Shown here piece after piece: positions 14,850-22,999 of a stretch of DNA of 33,492 bases. Both the position numbers and the translations under genes were made by a program. The notes beneath the pieces were generated by a model. The model searched no databases. It saw only the letters and a program-made list of their open reading frames with translations, and had not been told where the DNA came from. The DNA comes from Solirubrobacteraceae bacterium. GTDB taxonomy: Bacteria; Actinomycetota; Thermoleophilia; Solirubrobacterales; Solirubrobacteraceae. Location of the stretch: positions 1 through 33,492 of the forward strand of contig JAUXSD010000176.1 in assembly GCA_030681525.1 (NCBI GenBank). Direction: 5' to 3'. The first letter of the stretch is position 1. Each line of letters begins with the position of its first letter.

Positions 14850-15125
14850 ATGACGACCGAGCAAGACACATGGCGTCAGGCGCTCTGGGCCTGGGGAGAG
14901 AAGCTCACGCAGACCGGCCTCTGGGAGCATGATCTCGCGTCCGGCGAGCTCATCTGGTCTGACAACCTCTTTGGCATCTTCGACCATGATCCCGGCGCGG
15001 TCGAGTCGAGCCTGGAGCACGTTCTCCTGAGGACCTACCCCGACGATCGCGACCGCGTACACCAACTCGACGTGTCAGACAAAACGTCCGTTGCCACCGC
15101 CCTGCGCCTCGGGATCATCACTTGA
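14850..15125 (+). CDS. truncated PAS-domain protein
   Basis: 91 residues starting MTTEQDTWRQALWAWGEKL. It matches the first half of a PAS_3-fold domain: TGLWEHDLASGELIWSDNLFG(split), FDHDPGAVES and TYPDDRDRV, comparable to PAS 2 of the kinase at 9459-11327. The domain then leaves the family pattern (DVSDKTSVATALRLGIIT) and stops at TGA 15123-15125, before the second half with the pDG...W strand and the D-x-T-ER end. Either a remnant of a longer PAS-EAL protein or a short regulatory protein. The Shine-Dalgarno is weak (GGGACGGG). It leads the c-di-GMP run. Confidence 0.6.
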   Translation: MTTEQDTWRQALWAWGEKLTQTGLWEHDLASGELIWSDNLFGIFDHDPGAVESSLEHVLLRTYPDDRDRVHQLDVSDKTSVATALRLGIIT

Positions 15126-15170
15126 CACAATTTCAGAGGATCAGGCATTTGGCGGATGGTCCATGCGCCA
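15125..15170 (+). repeat. 46-base repeat, copy 1 (before the EAL gene)
   Basis: Ungapped comparison with 18117-18162 gives 35 identities in 46 (about 76%). The block covers a promoter-like stretch (TTGACA at 15122-15127) and the first five codons of a short ORF. The second copy covers the start of the hybrid kinase. Similarity continues at protein level past the block, so it reflects common descent or a conserved leader. Confidence 0.65.
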
Positions 15171-15215
15171 ACCAACGCCGATAATGAACGTGTGGCCATC
15201 GATGGCGATACGTGA
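15156..15215 (+). CDS. 19-codon leader ORF overlapping the EAL gene
   Basis: ATG 15156 reads MVHAPTNADNERVAIDGDT and stops at TGA 15213-15215, which overlaps the GTG start of the EAL gene (GTGA). Its residues align with the first residues of the hybrid kinase (MADAPSDVDADQV): M-x-x-AP-x-x-x-D-x-x-x-V. The stop-start overlap suggests translational coupling, so ribosomes on this ORF would deliver translation to EAL, which has no good Shine-Dalgarno. It could also be the orphaned N-terminus of a kinase-like gene. Confidence 0.5.
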   Translation: MVHAPTNADNERVAIDGDT

Positions 15216-16012
15216 ACGCCCCTGAACCCCCCCACGACCGCCCGCATCACGAGCTGCTCGCACTGCTCAGAGCTGCGATCGACGGAGACGGATTCGTGCT
15301 GTGCGCGCAGCCCGTCATCGATCTCGCCACCGGCGAGGTGGTCAAGCACGAGTTCACGCTCCTCCTGCGGGCCCCCGAGGGCGACCTGATCCCGTCGAGC
15401 AAGTTTCTGCCCGTCGCGGATCGATTCGGCCTGACCGGGGAGGTCGACGATGTGCTCATCCGGTCGGCAGCCGGCGCAGCCCGTGATGGAGACCCCGTCG
15501 CGCTCGACGTGCAGGCCGGATCCGTCTCGGACCCCGACCTCGCGCGCAGGACCGAGCAGGCGATGGCGCAGGCCGGCGCCGCCCCGGGCCTGGTCACCTT
15601 CGAGCTCTCCGAGGACTGCCTCACGGCCAACGTGCCGGCGGCGTCCGCGTTTCTGGTGCGCATGCACGAGCTGGGGTGCACCATCACCGGCGACCAGTTC
15701 GGGACCGGCTCGGCCGGATTCGGCTATCTCAAGCAGCTGCCGCTCGACTGCCTGAAGATCGACGCCTGCTTCATCGAGGACCTGCCGTGGACGCCCTCCG
15801 ACGAGCAGTTCGTCCGCGCATTCGTCGGGCTCGCGCACGGCCTGGGGCTCACCGCAGCGGCCGAGGGCGTCATCGACGACGCGGCCCGCGAGGTCTTGGA
15901 GGACGCGGGCGTCGAAGAGGCCCAGGGCCCGCTCTTCGGCGACCCCGAGGCCGTGACCGAGGACGGCATCACGAGCCTGCAGCCCACGCGCAGCGCTCCC
16001 GAGCTGTCCTGA
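15212..16012 (+). CDS. EAL-domain protein, probably catalytically inactive
   Basis: 266 residues, a single EAL domain. Family landmarks: AQPVIDLATGEVVKHEFTLLLR (split: AQPVIDLATG, HEFTLLLR) with Glu47 in EFT instead of EAL; FELSED with Glu131; GDQFGTG with Asp161 but Gln162 in place of the second Asp of DDFGTG; LKID with Lys182; AAEGV with Glu218; and Gln239. The Asn of the usual vNxS strand is Asp99 (ALDVQAG). Loss of the Asn and of one metal Asp makes c-di-GMP hydrolysis unlikely; it may bind c-di-GMP or a protein partner. It starts at GTG 15212 inside the leader-ORF stop and ends 6 bases before the B12-GGDEF gene, so the two are probably made together. Confidence 0.85.
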   Translation: MNAPEPPHDRPHHELLALLRAAIDGDGFVLCAQPVIDLATGEVVKHEFTLLLRAPEGDLIPSSKFLPVADRFGLTGEVDDVLIRSAAGAARDGDPVALDVQAGSVSDPDLARRTEQAMAQAGAAPGLVTFELSEDCLTANVPAASAFLVRMHELGCTITGDQFGTGSAGFGYLKQLPLDCLKIDACFIEDLPWTPSDEQFVRAFVGLAHGLGLTAAAEGVIDDAAREVLEDAGVEEAQGPLFGDPEAVTEDGITSLQPTRSAPELS

Positions 16013-16018
16013 CCGGCG

Positions 16019-17371
16019 ATGACTCGGGACCCCGCTCACGGAGCGGCGCACACCGATGCGCCGATCCTGTCACGCCGGTACGGCGACGCGCTGCGCGTCG
16101 CGCAGACCTCCGCCGCGGAGCAGGTCGTCGACGACGCCCTGGCCGCCGGGCTGGCCCCGGCGGTGATCCAGTCGCTGATCATCGAGCCGGCGATGGAGCG
16201 CATCGGACGGCTCTGGGAGGCCAACGCGATCACGGTCGCCGACGAGCACCTCGCCACGGCCGTCAGCCAGTCGGTGCTCGTCAAGCTGTTCGATCGTCTC
16301 ACGGTCGCGCGCCCGCGCTCGCGCGAGCGCGTCCTGCTGGCCGCGGTGGAGGGCCAGCATCACGTGCTCGGGCTGCGGATGATCGCCGACGTCATGGAGG
16401 GCGCCGGCTTCGACGTGCTCTACCTCGGCGCCGACGTACCGGTCGACGCCCTGCGTCGCTTCGCCGGCGAGCACCGGCCCTCGATCACCGGCCTCGCCTT
16501 CGCCATCAGCGTCGGTGTGGGGGTGCTCGCCGAATCCATCCACGCGGTGCACGAGGCCTGTCCCGGCACGCGGATCATGCTCGGCGGGCGCGCGGTCCCG
16601 GCGGGCCTCGTCGATGCGGGATACACGCGGGTCGACAACAGCATGGAGGTGCTGCTTGTCGCCGAGCGCCTGCTGCGCCACGCGCCCGGGCTGCCCGATC
16701 GCGTGCTCCTGCAACTGCTGCGCCCGGCGCGCCACGAGCCCCGCAGGTGGCGGGAGGTCGCGCACGAGTCAGACGCCGTCGCCGAGCGCATGGCCGAGGT
16801 CACGGAAGGTGCGACGTCGATGGCGCGCGACTACGTCCGCCGCGCCGCCGCATCCAAAGGCTCTCCCTTCCGCGACCCGGTCACGGATCTCGGCAGCCGC
16901 CGCGCCTTCGACGACCGGATGCACGCACCGCGATCCGCTCGAGATGGGGCGGGTGGAGCCCTGCTGATGATCGACGTCGACGGGTTCAAGGCGATCAACG
17001 ACACCCACGGCCACGCTGCCGGCGACGGGCTTCTGCGCCGCATCGGCGTGATCGCCACCCAGGCGCTGGGCAGCCACGACTTCGTCGCCCGTATCGGTGG
17101 CGACGAGTTCGCGGTCCTGCTCGACTCGGCGACGCGTGACGAGGCGCAGGTGATCGCCGAGGTGATCGCGCGGACGGTCGCCGCGGACCGCCACATGCCG
17201 GTGACGGTGAGCATCGGCCTTGCCCCGCTGCAGAACAGCCCGCGCGCCACGGTGCTTGCCGCCCGCATCGCGCTGCACCAGGCCAAGGCCGCCGGTCGCA
17301 ACGGCGTCAGCGAACCCGTCGGCGCAGCCCAGCCCGTGGCCGATGCCCGCGCGCCCAAGGTCGTTGCCTGA
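16019..17371 (+). CDS. B12-binding (CarH-type) - GGDEF fusion: candidate light/cobalamin-controlled diguanylate cyclase
   Basis: 450 residues. Residues 20-95 form the helical B12-binding_2 cap with Trp66, Glu76 and His77 in exact W-x9-E-H spacing, the signature of CarH-type photoreceptors, where these residues surround the adenosyl group. Residues 100-225 are a Rossmann B12-binding domain: VEGQHHVLG with His115 in the D/E-x-H-x-x-G position (Asp is Gln113), LYLGADVP and MLGGRAVP. A linker leads to a GGDEF domain from 285: DPVTDLGSRRAF, MIDVDGFKAINDTHGH, IGGDEFAVLL (Gly360-Phe364 intact) and VTVSIGLAPL. The inhibitory RxxD site is absent (G351-S-H-D354). The predicted reaction is 2 GTP to c-di-GMP, controlled by adenosylcobalamin and possibly light. 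The ABM gene begins immediately at its stop. Confidence 0.9.
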   Translation: MTRDPAHGAAHTDAPILSRRYGDALRVAQTSAAEQVVDDALAAGLAPAVIQSLIIEPAMERIGRLWEANAITVADEHLATAVSQSVLVKLFDRLTVARPRSRERVLLAAVEGQHHVLGLRMIADVMEGAGFDVLYLGADVPVDALRRFAGEHRPSITGLAFAISVGVGVLAESIHAVHEACPGTRIMLGGRAVPAGLVDAGYTRVDNSMEVLLVAERLLRHAPGLPDRVLLQLLRPARHEPRRWREVAHESDAVAERMAEVTEGATSMARDYVRRAAASKGSPFRDPVTDLGSRRAFDDRMHAPRSARDGAGGALLMIDVDGFKAINDTHGHAAGDGLLRRIGVIATQALGSHDFVARIGGDEFAVLLDSATRDEAQVIAEVIARTVAADRHMPVTVSIGLAPLQNSPRATVLAARIALHQAKAAGRNGVSEPVGAAQPVADARAPKVVA

Positions 17372-17680
17372 ATGTACGTCTCGATGTCGCGCCTGGCGAT
17401 CCCCGCCGAACGAGCCTCCGAGCTCGTCGATGCCTTTCGCGGCAGGGCGCATCTCGCCGACGAGGCCGATGGCTTCATCGACCTGCAGGTGTGGCAGTCC
17501 GACCGCGATCTCGGCGACATCCTCATGGTCAGCCGGTGGCGCGACCGCAGTGCGTTCACGGCCTACATGAAGAGCGCCGCACACCAGGTCTCGCACGATC
17601 GCATCGACCCCGGCCTCAAGCAGGACATCGCGCTCAAGCGCCTGGACCACCTGCACACCTACGAGGTGGTGGCCGAATGA
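17372..17680 (+). CDS. ABM-fold (antibiotic biosynthesis monooxygenase-like) protein
   Basis: 102 residues, start directly abutting the upstream TGA (TGAATG). It has the dimeric ferredoxin-like ABM pattern: MYVSMSRLAIP, DGFIDLQVWQSDRD, ILMVSRWRDRSAFTAYMKS and a HxxSH segment. ABM relatives include quinone-forming monooxygenases and IsdG/MhuD heme-degrading enzymes; the W...F...H pattern is compatible with heme binding, but the decisive Asn is not evident, so I do not assign a reaction. Its position immediately after a tetrapyrrole-binding cyclase is suggestive only. It overlaps the next gene by ATGA. Confidence 0.75.
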   Translation: MYVSMSRLAIPAERASELVDAFRGRAHLADEADGFIDLQVWQSDRDLGDILMVSRWRDRSAFTAYMKSAAHQVSHDRIDPGLKQDIALKRLDHLHTYEVVAE

Positions 17681-18087
17681 GCCCGCGCCCGCCCAGCGGG
17701 ACCCCGCCCCCGGTCCTCGCCGAGCTCGGCGGGCAGCCCGTCGACCTCGCGGCCCTGGCGGTCGAGATCTGCAACCGCTACCACGCCCACTACCCCGACG
17801 AGGAGGCGCGGCACGGCCCGGCCGGGCAGGCGTGGTGTCGCCACGACAACCAGTGGCTGCTGTCGTGGGCGGTCGGCGACGTCCAGGGCGTGACCGACCT
17901 CGACGAGCAGGCGCGCTGGCTGGCGCGCGTGCTGCAAGCCCGTGACTTCCCGGTCGAACGCCTGGCGCACGACCTGCGGCTGGCCGGGGAGGTCGCGCGC
18001 GCGGCTCTCGGTGGCGACGAGGGCAAGGCCCTCGACGATGTCCTGCGGCGGGCGGCGCTCGCGGTGTCGTCCCTGGTCCTCGCGTGA
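17677..18087 (+). CDS. unknown conserved-looking helical protein in the c-di-GMP run
   Basis: 136 residues; ATG 17677 overlaps the previous stop (ATGA). I do not recognise a family. After a Pro-rich start it has ICNRYHAHYPDEEARHG, a compact AWCRHDNQWLLSWAVGD motif rich in Trp, His and Cys, WLARVLQARDFPVERLAHDLR, and a long C-terminal amphipathic helix pair ending SSLVLA. No signal peptide or membrane helix is visible. Strict coupling to the B12-GGDEF and ABM genes suggests a partner or effector of the cyclase. The W/H/C motif could bind a metal or tetrapyrrole; that is inference. Confidence 0.6.
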   Translation: MSPRPPSGTPPPVLAELGGQPVDLAALAVEICNRYHAHYPDEEARHGPAGQAWCRHDNQWLLSWAVGDVQGVTDLDEQARWLARVLQARDFPVERLAHDLRLAGEVARAALGGDEGKALDDVLRRAALAVSSLVLA

Positions 18088-18116
18088 CCGCCGAGCGGCT
18101 CACGCATCAACGATCA

Positions 18117-18162
18117 ACACGTTTCAAGAAGATCGGGCATCTGACGGATGGCCGACGCGCCA
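18117..18162 (+). repeat. 46-base repeat, copy 2 (start of the hybrid kinase)
   Basis: Partner of 15125-15170 (35/46 identical). It covers the 31 bases before the kinase ATG and its first five codons. No Shine-Dalgarno lies at proper distance before ATG 18148, so the conserved block may be a promoter giving a leaderless or short-leader mRNA. Confidence 0.6.
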
Positions 18163-21075
18163 TCGGATGTCGACGCTGATCAAGTGCGACCAACTGGCAA
18201 ACCCGCCGTGCTGACACCACGCCCGCCGCCCCAGGGCGCGAGCAGCCACTTCTCGCTGGCCTCGTCTCCCCCGCTCGTGCAGTGGGCGGTGCGGCTGCTG
18301 TGGACACTCGGGCTCACCGCCCTCGCCGTCTCCACGCTCGCCGCGACCGGCGGGCCGGCTCTTCCCATCGACTACGAGCTGCTGTACGTGTTGCTGCTCC
18401 TCATCCCCGGGACGATCTGCCTCGTGCGGGCGGTCGTGATCGCCGAGCAGCGTCTGACCTGGGCGGCGTTCGGCGTCGGGATGTGGTGCTTCGGAGCCGG
18501 ATCGGCCTACTGGTATTTCGTCGTTGCGGCGATGCAGAGCCCGCCGTACCCGTCCGCCAGCGACGCGCTCTGGCTGGGGTACTACGCCGGCGGGCTGGTC
18601 GGCCTCGCGGCGCTCATCCGGTCGAGCCTGACGCAGTTTCGCCGGAGGATCTCGATCGACCTCCTGGTCGGGGCGATGGCCACCGCCACCGTGGCGACGG
18701 CGCTGCTGCTGCAGCCGATCTCCGAGCTCACCGGCGGGGATCTCGGCTCTGTCGCGACGAACCTGGCCTATGCCCTGATCGACGCGGTGATCGTCAGCCT
18801 GATCCTCGGCGTGTTCATCATCCACGGCTGGAGGCCGGGCGGGGTCTGGGTGCCACTCGCCGTCGTCTGGATCCTGCAGACCGTGGCCGACACGCTGCAG
18901 CTCGCCCAGGTGGCCGACGGGACCTATGTCGTCGGCGGGCTGCTGGATGCGACCTGGCCGGCCCTGATGTTCCTGATCGCGTGGGCCGCCTGGCAGGGGC
19001 CGGCACGCGCGCAGCCCGTGTGGGAACACGGTCCGGTCAGGGTCGCCGTCACCATCACCATCGCCGCGGTCGGCCTGTTGGTGCTCATCTACGACCTGGT
19101 GCACGAGGTCGGCGTGATCGCCAGCGTCCTCGTGGCGCTGACCGTGACGCTCGGCTTCATCCGCGCGTCGATGACCTTCGCCGACATGCGGTCGCTGGCC
19201 GCCACCCGCCAGAAACAACGCTCGTTGATCCTGGACGCGGCCGGCGAGGGCATCGTCGGTACCGACTCAACCGGCGTCGTCACGTTCATGAACCCCGCCG
19301 GCAAGCGCATGACGGGATACGCGCCCGGCGAGATGACCGGCCAGCCGCTGCACGCGCTGCTGCACCACACCAAGGCCGATGGCAGCCCGTATCCCGTCGA
19401 GGAGTGCCCGATGCACGCCTCGCTGCTGGACGGCACGATCCACCACTGCGATGAAGACGTCTACTGGCGCAAGGACGGAACATCCTTCCCCATCGAGTAC
19501 ACCAGCACGCCGATCGTTGAGGACGGGCGCATCCACGGGGCCGTCGTCGTGTTCCACGACGTCACCGAGCGGCGCAACGTCGAGCGCATCAGGGACGAGT
19601 TCACGTCCGTCGTCAGCCACGAGCTCCGTACGCCGCTGACGTCGATCCGCGGGTCGCTGGGCCTGCTCGAGAGCGGCGTCCTCGGACCGCTGCCCGAGCG
19701 GGCGCAGCGGATGACCCAGATCGCCGTCGACAACACCGATCGCCTGGTCCGCCTGATCAACGACATCCTCGACCTCGAGCGCCTCGACTCCGAAGGGCTG
19801 CAGTTGCGCGCGTCGACCTGCGATGCCGAGCAGCTCATCGCGCGCGCCACGGAGGGCATCCTGTCGGCGGCCGTCGCGGCGGACGTCACGCTCGCCGTCG
19901 ACACCGGCCCCGCAACGTTCGAGGCCGATGCCGACCGGGTCATCCAGACGCTGACGAACCTCATCGGCAACGCGGTGAAGTTCTCACCCCGCGGCGGGAC
20001 CGTGCAGATCAGCTCCGTGCGCCGCAGCGAGGAGATCCTCTTCACGGTCCGCGACACCGGGCGCGGCATCGCCGCCGACCAGCTCGAGTCGATCTTCGGC
20101 CGCTTCCAGCAGATCGACTCGACGGACTCGCGCCAGAGCGGCGGCACCGGGCTCGGCCTCGCCATCTGCCGCTCGATCGTCGATTTGCACGGCGGGCGCA
20201 TCTGGGCGCGCAGCATCGTGGGCGAGGGCAGCACGTTCTCCTTTGTCGTGCCCGCCGCGGACGAGCCGGTCAGCGCGTACAGGCCGCGCGGCGGCGGCAC
20301 GCGTGGATCGGTCCTCATGTGCGACGAGAATGCCGACATCCTGGAGATCACCGGGACGATGCTCGAGGAGCGCGGCTACCACGTGATCGCCGCCCATTCC
20401 GGCGATCGCGCGGTTGATCGCGCGCGCGCCGAGCACCCGGACGTGATCCTGCTCGACGTCCAGTTGCCGGGCTCGAGCTGGGCTCAGACGGTCGCGGCGC
20501 TGCGCGCGCACGGCGAGACCCACTCCATACCGATCGTCGTGCTCAGCGTCCTTCCCCGCTTCGATGAGCAGATGGCCGCCGGCGTGTTCGTGGACTGGAT
20601 CGAGATGCCTGCCCACCCCGACGAGCTTGTCGCCGCGCTGGACCGCGCGATCGGCTCGGCCGACGACGTGTTCCGGGCGCTGTTCATCGAGCGCGACCCG
20701 GCGGTCGCCGAACTGTTGCGCGCCCTGTTCGCCCGCCACGGCGTCGCGGCCTTCGGGGCGGACGACGGGCGGCAGGCGCTCGCGATCTGCGGGAAGATCC
20801 GGCCGGACCTGCTCTTGCTCGACGACGACCTGCCGGCGATCGACGGCCTGGACATCAAGAGCTGGCTGCGCGAGCAGCCGACCTTCGGCGCGCTGCCGAT
20901 GGTCGCCTACGACGCCCGGCACCTCGAGGCCGCCGAGGACCAACGCCGATCCGCGGGGGCCGTCACCCAGATCCTCACGAAGGGCCAGATCAGCGCCGAG
21001 GAGTTTCAGTGGCGCGTGATGACGTTGCTGGCTCGCCCACACACCCCCAGCCGGAACGGCGGAGACGAGCCATGA
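18148..21075 (+). CDS. membrane hybrid histidine kinase (multi-TM, PAS, HisKA, HATPase, REC, REC)
   Basis: 975 residues. About 45-345 is a membrane domain of eight or nine hydrophobic helices (ALIDAVIVSLILGVFIIHGW is one) with a PSASDALWLGYYAG loop, of a type seen in actinobacterial signalling proteins. PAS follows (ILDAAGEGIVGTDSTGVVTF), then VVSHELRTPLTSIRG with His491, NLIGNAVKFS, DTGRGIAADQ and GGTGLGLAICRSIVDLHGG. REC 1 has Asp770 in ILLDVQLPG but its Lys position reads IEMPAHP, so it is probably impaired; REC 2 has Asp892 in LLLLDDDLPA. The start is set by the repeat block. It overlaps the CheY-like gene by ATGA and begins a tightly coupled phosphorelay. It is a close paralogue of the kinase at 9459-11327 from the third PAS onward. 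Confidence 0.9.
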   Translation: MADAPSDVDADQVRPTGKPAVLTPRPPPQGASSHFSLASSPPLVQWAVRLLWTLGLTALAVSTLAATGGPALPIDYELLYVLLLLIPGTICLVRAVVIAEQRLTWAAFGVGMWCFGAGSAYWYFVVAAMQSPPYPSASDALWLGYYAGGLVGLAALIRSSLTQFRRRISIDLLVGAMATATVATALLLQPISELTGGDLGSVATNLAYALIDAVIVSLILGVFIIHGWRPGGVWVPLAVVWILQTVADTLQLAQVADGTYVVGGLLDATWPALMFLIAWAAWQGPARAQPVWEHGPVRVAVTITIAAVGLLVLIYDLVHEVGVIASVLVALTVTLGFIRASMTFADMRSLAATRQKQRSLILDAAGEGIVGTDSTGVVTFMNPAGKRMTGYAPGEMTGQPLHALLHHTKADGSPYPVEECPMHASLLDGTIHHCDEDVYWRKDGTSFPIEYTSTPIVEDGRIHGAVVVFHDVTERRNVERIRDEFTSVVSHELRTPLTSIRGSLGLLESGVLGPLPERAQRMTQIAVDNTDRLVRLINDILDLERLDSEGLQLRASTCDAEQLIARATEGILSAAVAADVTLAVDTGPATFEADADRVIQTLTNLIGNAVKFSPRGGTVQISSVRRSEEILFTVRDTGRGIAADQLESIFGRFQQIDSTDSRQSGGTGLGLAICRSIVDLHGGRIWARSIVGEGSTFSFVVPAADEPVSAYRPRGGGTRGSVLMCDENADILEITGTMLEERGYHVIAAHSGDRAVDRARAEHPDVILLDVQLPGSSWAQTVAALRAHGETHSIPIVVLSVLPRFDEQMAAGVFVDWIEMPAHPDELVAALDRAIGSADDVFRALFIERDPAVAELLRALFARHGVAAFGADDGRQALAICGKIRPDLLLLDDDLPAIDGLDIKSWLREQPTFGALPMVAYDARHLEAAEDQRRSAGAVTQILTKGQISAEEFQWRVMTLLARPHTPSRNGGDEP

Positions 21076-21461
21076 GCCCGAAGCACATCCTGCTCGTCGA
21101 TGACGAAGACGACATCCGCGAGGTGGCGGCGCTGAGCCTCGAGGCCGTCGGCGGCTGGCGCGTGTCGAGCGCGTGCGACGGCGCCAGCGGCGTCGTCATG
21201 GCCCGCGCGGAGCGGCCCGACGCGATCCTGCTCGACGTCATGATGCCCGGCCTCGACGGCCCGGCGACGGTGGCGCGACTGCGGGAGGACCCGCTGACGC
21301 GTGACATCCCGGTGATCCTGCTCACGGCAAAGGCGCAGACCAGCGACCACCGGCGCTTCGCGGCACTCGGCGTCGCCGGGACGCTCACCAAGCCCTTTGA
21401 CCCCATGACGCTCACCGATCAGATAGCGGCCATTCTCGACCGCGAGAGGCAATCCACATGA
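21072..21461 (+). CDS. single-domain response regulator (CheY/DivK-like)
   Basis: 129 residues, receiver only: ILLVDDEDDIREV, Asp55 in AILLDVMMPG, the Thr in VILLTAKAQ and Lys in LTKPFDP are all present, so it should be phosphorylatable. With no output domain it is a phosphate shuttle or sink. It lies between the hybrid kinase and the Hpt-REC-HD-GYP gene, with ATGA overlaps on both sides, so relay to the Hpt domain is the natural reading. Confidence 0.9.
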   Translation: MSPKHILLVDDEDDIREVAALSLEAVGGWRVSSACDGASGVVMARAERPDAILLDVMMPGLDGPATVARLREDPLTRDIPVILLTAKAQTSDHRRFAALGVAGTLTKPFDPMTLTDQIAAILDRERQST

Positions 21462-22999
21462 GCGACGTATCCGCCGGCCTGGGCAAGATCTTCCGGGCGC
21501 ACAAGCACGACTTCGACCAGCGTGTCGCGACCGTCGAGGGCGCGGTGGAGGCGATCGCGGCCGGAACCCTCGATCACGCGCTGCGCGCCAGCGCCGAGCG
21601 CGATGCCCACAAGCTGGCGGGCTCGCTCGGCACCTTCGGGCTGCAGCGCGGCACGGAGCTGGCGCGCGAGCTCGAGACGACATTCGCGGCCGGGCGCACG
21701 CCGGTGGATGCCGTCGAGGGGCTCCACCTGTCGGACTGCGTCGCGGCACTGCGCGGCGAGCTCGACAGCGAGCTGGCCAGGTTGGAGGGGGGTGCGAGCC
21801 TGCCCGCGTTCTCCACCCGCGCGGCGCCCGCCGCGCCGGCCGCGCCGCCGGCTGTCGGGCGCGACGAGGCCGCACTGCAGAGGTTGCGCCGCGGCACCTT
21901 CGAAACCGGCATGGCCGGAACGGACCGGGCGGCAGACAGCGCCGGCCTGATCGTCGTCGTCGACGACGACGAGGCCGTGCGCGACATGCTGGTCGGCATG
22001 CTCGGCGAGGCGGGCTATGAGGTGCGCGGGGTCGGCAGCGCACGTGAGGCCCGCTACGCGCTGGAGAACGAGCAGGTCTCGCTGCTGCTCAGCGACGTGG
22101 CCATGCCGGGCGAGACTGGCCTCGACCTCATCCGCTTCGCGCTGTGCGAGCACCCGGGAACCGCGACGCTGTTGATCAGCGCCCTGGAGGACCCGGGGAT
22201 CGCGCAAGTCGCGATGGACTTCGGCGCCTACGGCTACCTCAGCAAGCCCGTCCGTCGCTCCGCCGTCCTGATCGGCGTGATGACCGCGCTGCGCCGGCGC
22301 GACGTCGAGGCGCGCGAGCGCACGGCGCGCCTGAGCCTCGAGGACAACCTCCGGCTGCGCACCAGCGCGCTCACCGAGACGCTGGAGCAACTCGAGGGCG
22401 CTGCCGCACAGGGGCGCGTGCTGCAGGGCGAGACGATCCACCGCTGGGCCCAGTCGGCGGAGTACCGCGATCCCGGCATCGGTCGCCACCTCAAGCGCGT
22501 CGGGCACTACTGCGCGGTGCTGGGCCAGAAGCTCGGGCTGCACGGCGAGTCGATGGAGCTCGCCAGCGTGCTACACGACGTCGGCAAGGTCGCGATCCCC
22601 GACAGCATCCTCTTGAAGGCCGGCCCGCTGACGGCGGACGAACGGCTGGCGATCGAGACGCACCCCGCCGTCGGCTACGAGATGTTGCATGGCTCGAGCA
22701 GCGGGCTGCTCGATCTGGCGGCGATGATCGCCAAGACCCACCACGAGAAGTTCGACGGCAGCGGCTATCCCTCCGCGCTGTCGGGAACGGAGATCCCCCT
22801 CGAGGGGCGCATCGCCGCTGTCGCCGACGTCTTCGACGCGCTGACCTCCGACCGCGGATACCGCCTGGCCTGGTCGCTGGAGACGACGGTCGCTTGGATG
22901 CAGCGCGAGAGTGGAAAGCACTTCGACCCGGACGTCCTCGGCACGTTCCTGGACTCCATGGACGAGATCCGCTCCATCCGATCGCTGCTGTCGCGATGA
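21458..22999 (+). CDS. Hpt - REC - HD-GYP c-di-GMP phosphodiesterase
   Basis: 513 residues. Residues 1-110 look like an Hpt bundle with His51 in DAHKLAGSLGTFG. A receiver follows at about 165-285 (VVVVDDDEAVRDM, Asp213 in LLLSDVAMPG, YLSKPV). A coiled linker leads to an HD-GYP domain at 325-505: LHDVGKVAIPD with His373/Asp374, THPAVGYEML, AKTHHEKFDGSGYP with Gly436-Tyr437-Pro438, and VADVFDALTSDR. All metal and GYP residues are present, so it should hydrolyse c-di-GMP under phosphorylation control. An internal Hpt on the same chain as REC is uncommon and would let the protein take phosphate from the kinase receivers. ATGA overlaps at both ends. Confidence 0.9.
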   Translation: MSDVSAGLGKIFRAHKHDFDQRVATVEGAVEAIAAGTLDHALRASAERDAHKLAGSLGTFGLQRGTELARELETTFAAGRTPVDAVEGLHLSDCVAALRGELDSELARLEGGASLPAFSTRAAPAAPAAPPAVGRDEAALQRLRRGTFETGMAGTDRAADSAGLIVVVDDDEAVRDMLVGMLGEAGYEVRGVGSAREARYALENEQVSLLLSDVAMPGETGLDLIRFALCEHPGTATLLISALEDPGIAQVAMDFGAYGYLSKPVRRSAVLIGVMTALRRRDVEARERTARLSLEDNLRLRTSALTETLEQLEGAAAQGRVLQGETIHRWAQSAEYRDPGIGRHLKRVGHYCAVLGQKLGLHGESMELASVLHDVGKVAIPDSILLKAGPLTADERLAIETHPAVGYEMLHGSSSGLLDLAAMIAKTHHEKFDGSGYPSALSGTEIPLEGRIAAVADVFDALTSDRGYRLAWSLETTVAWMQRESGKHFDPDVLGTFLDSMDEIRSIRSLLSR

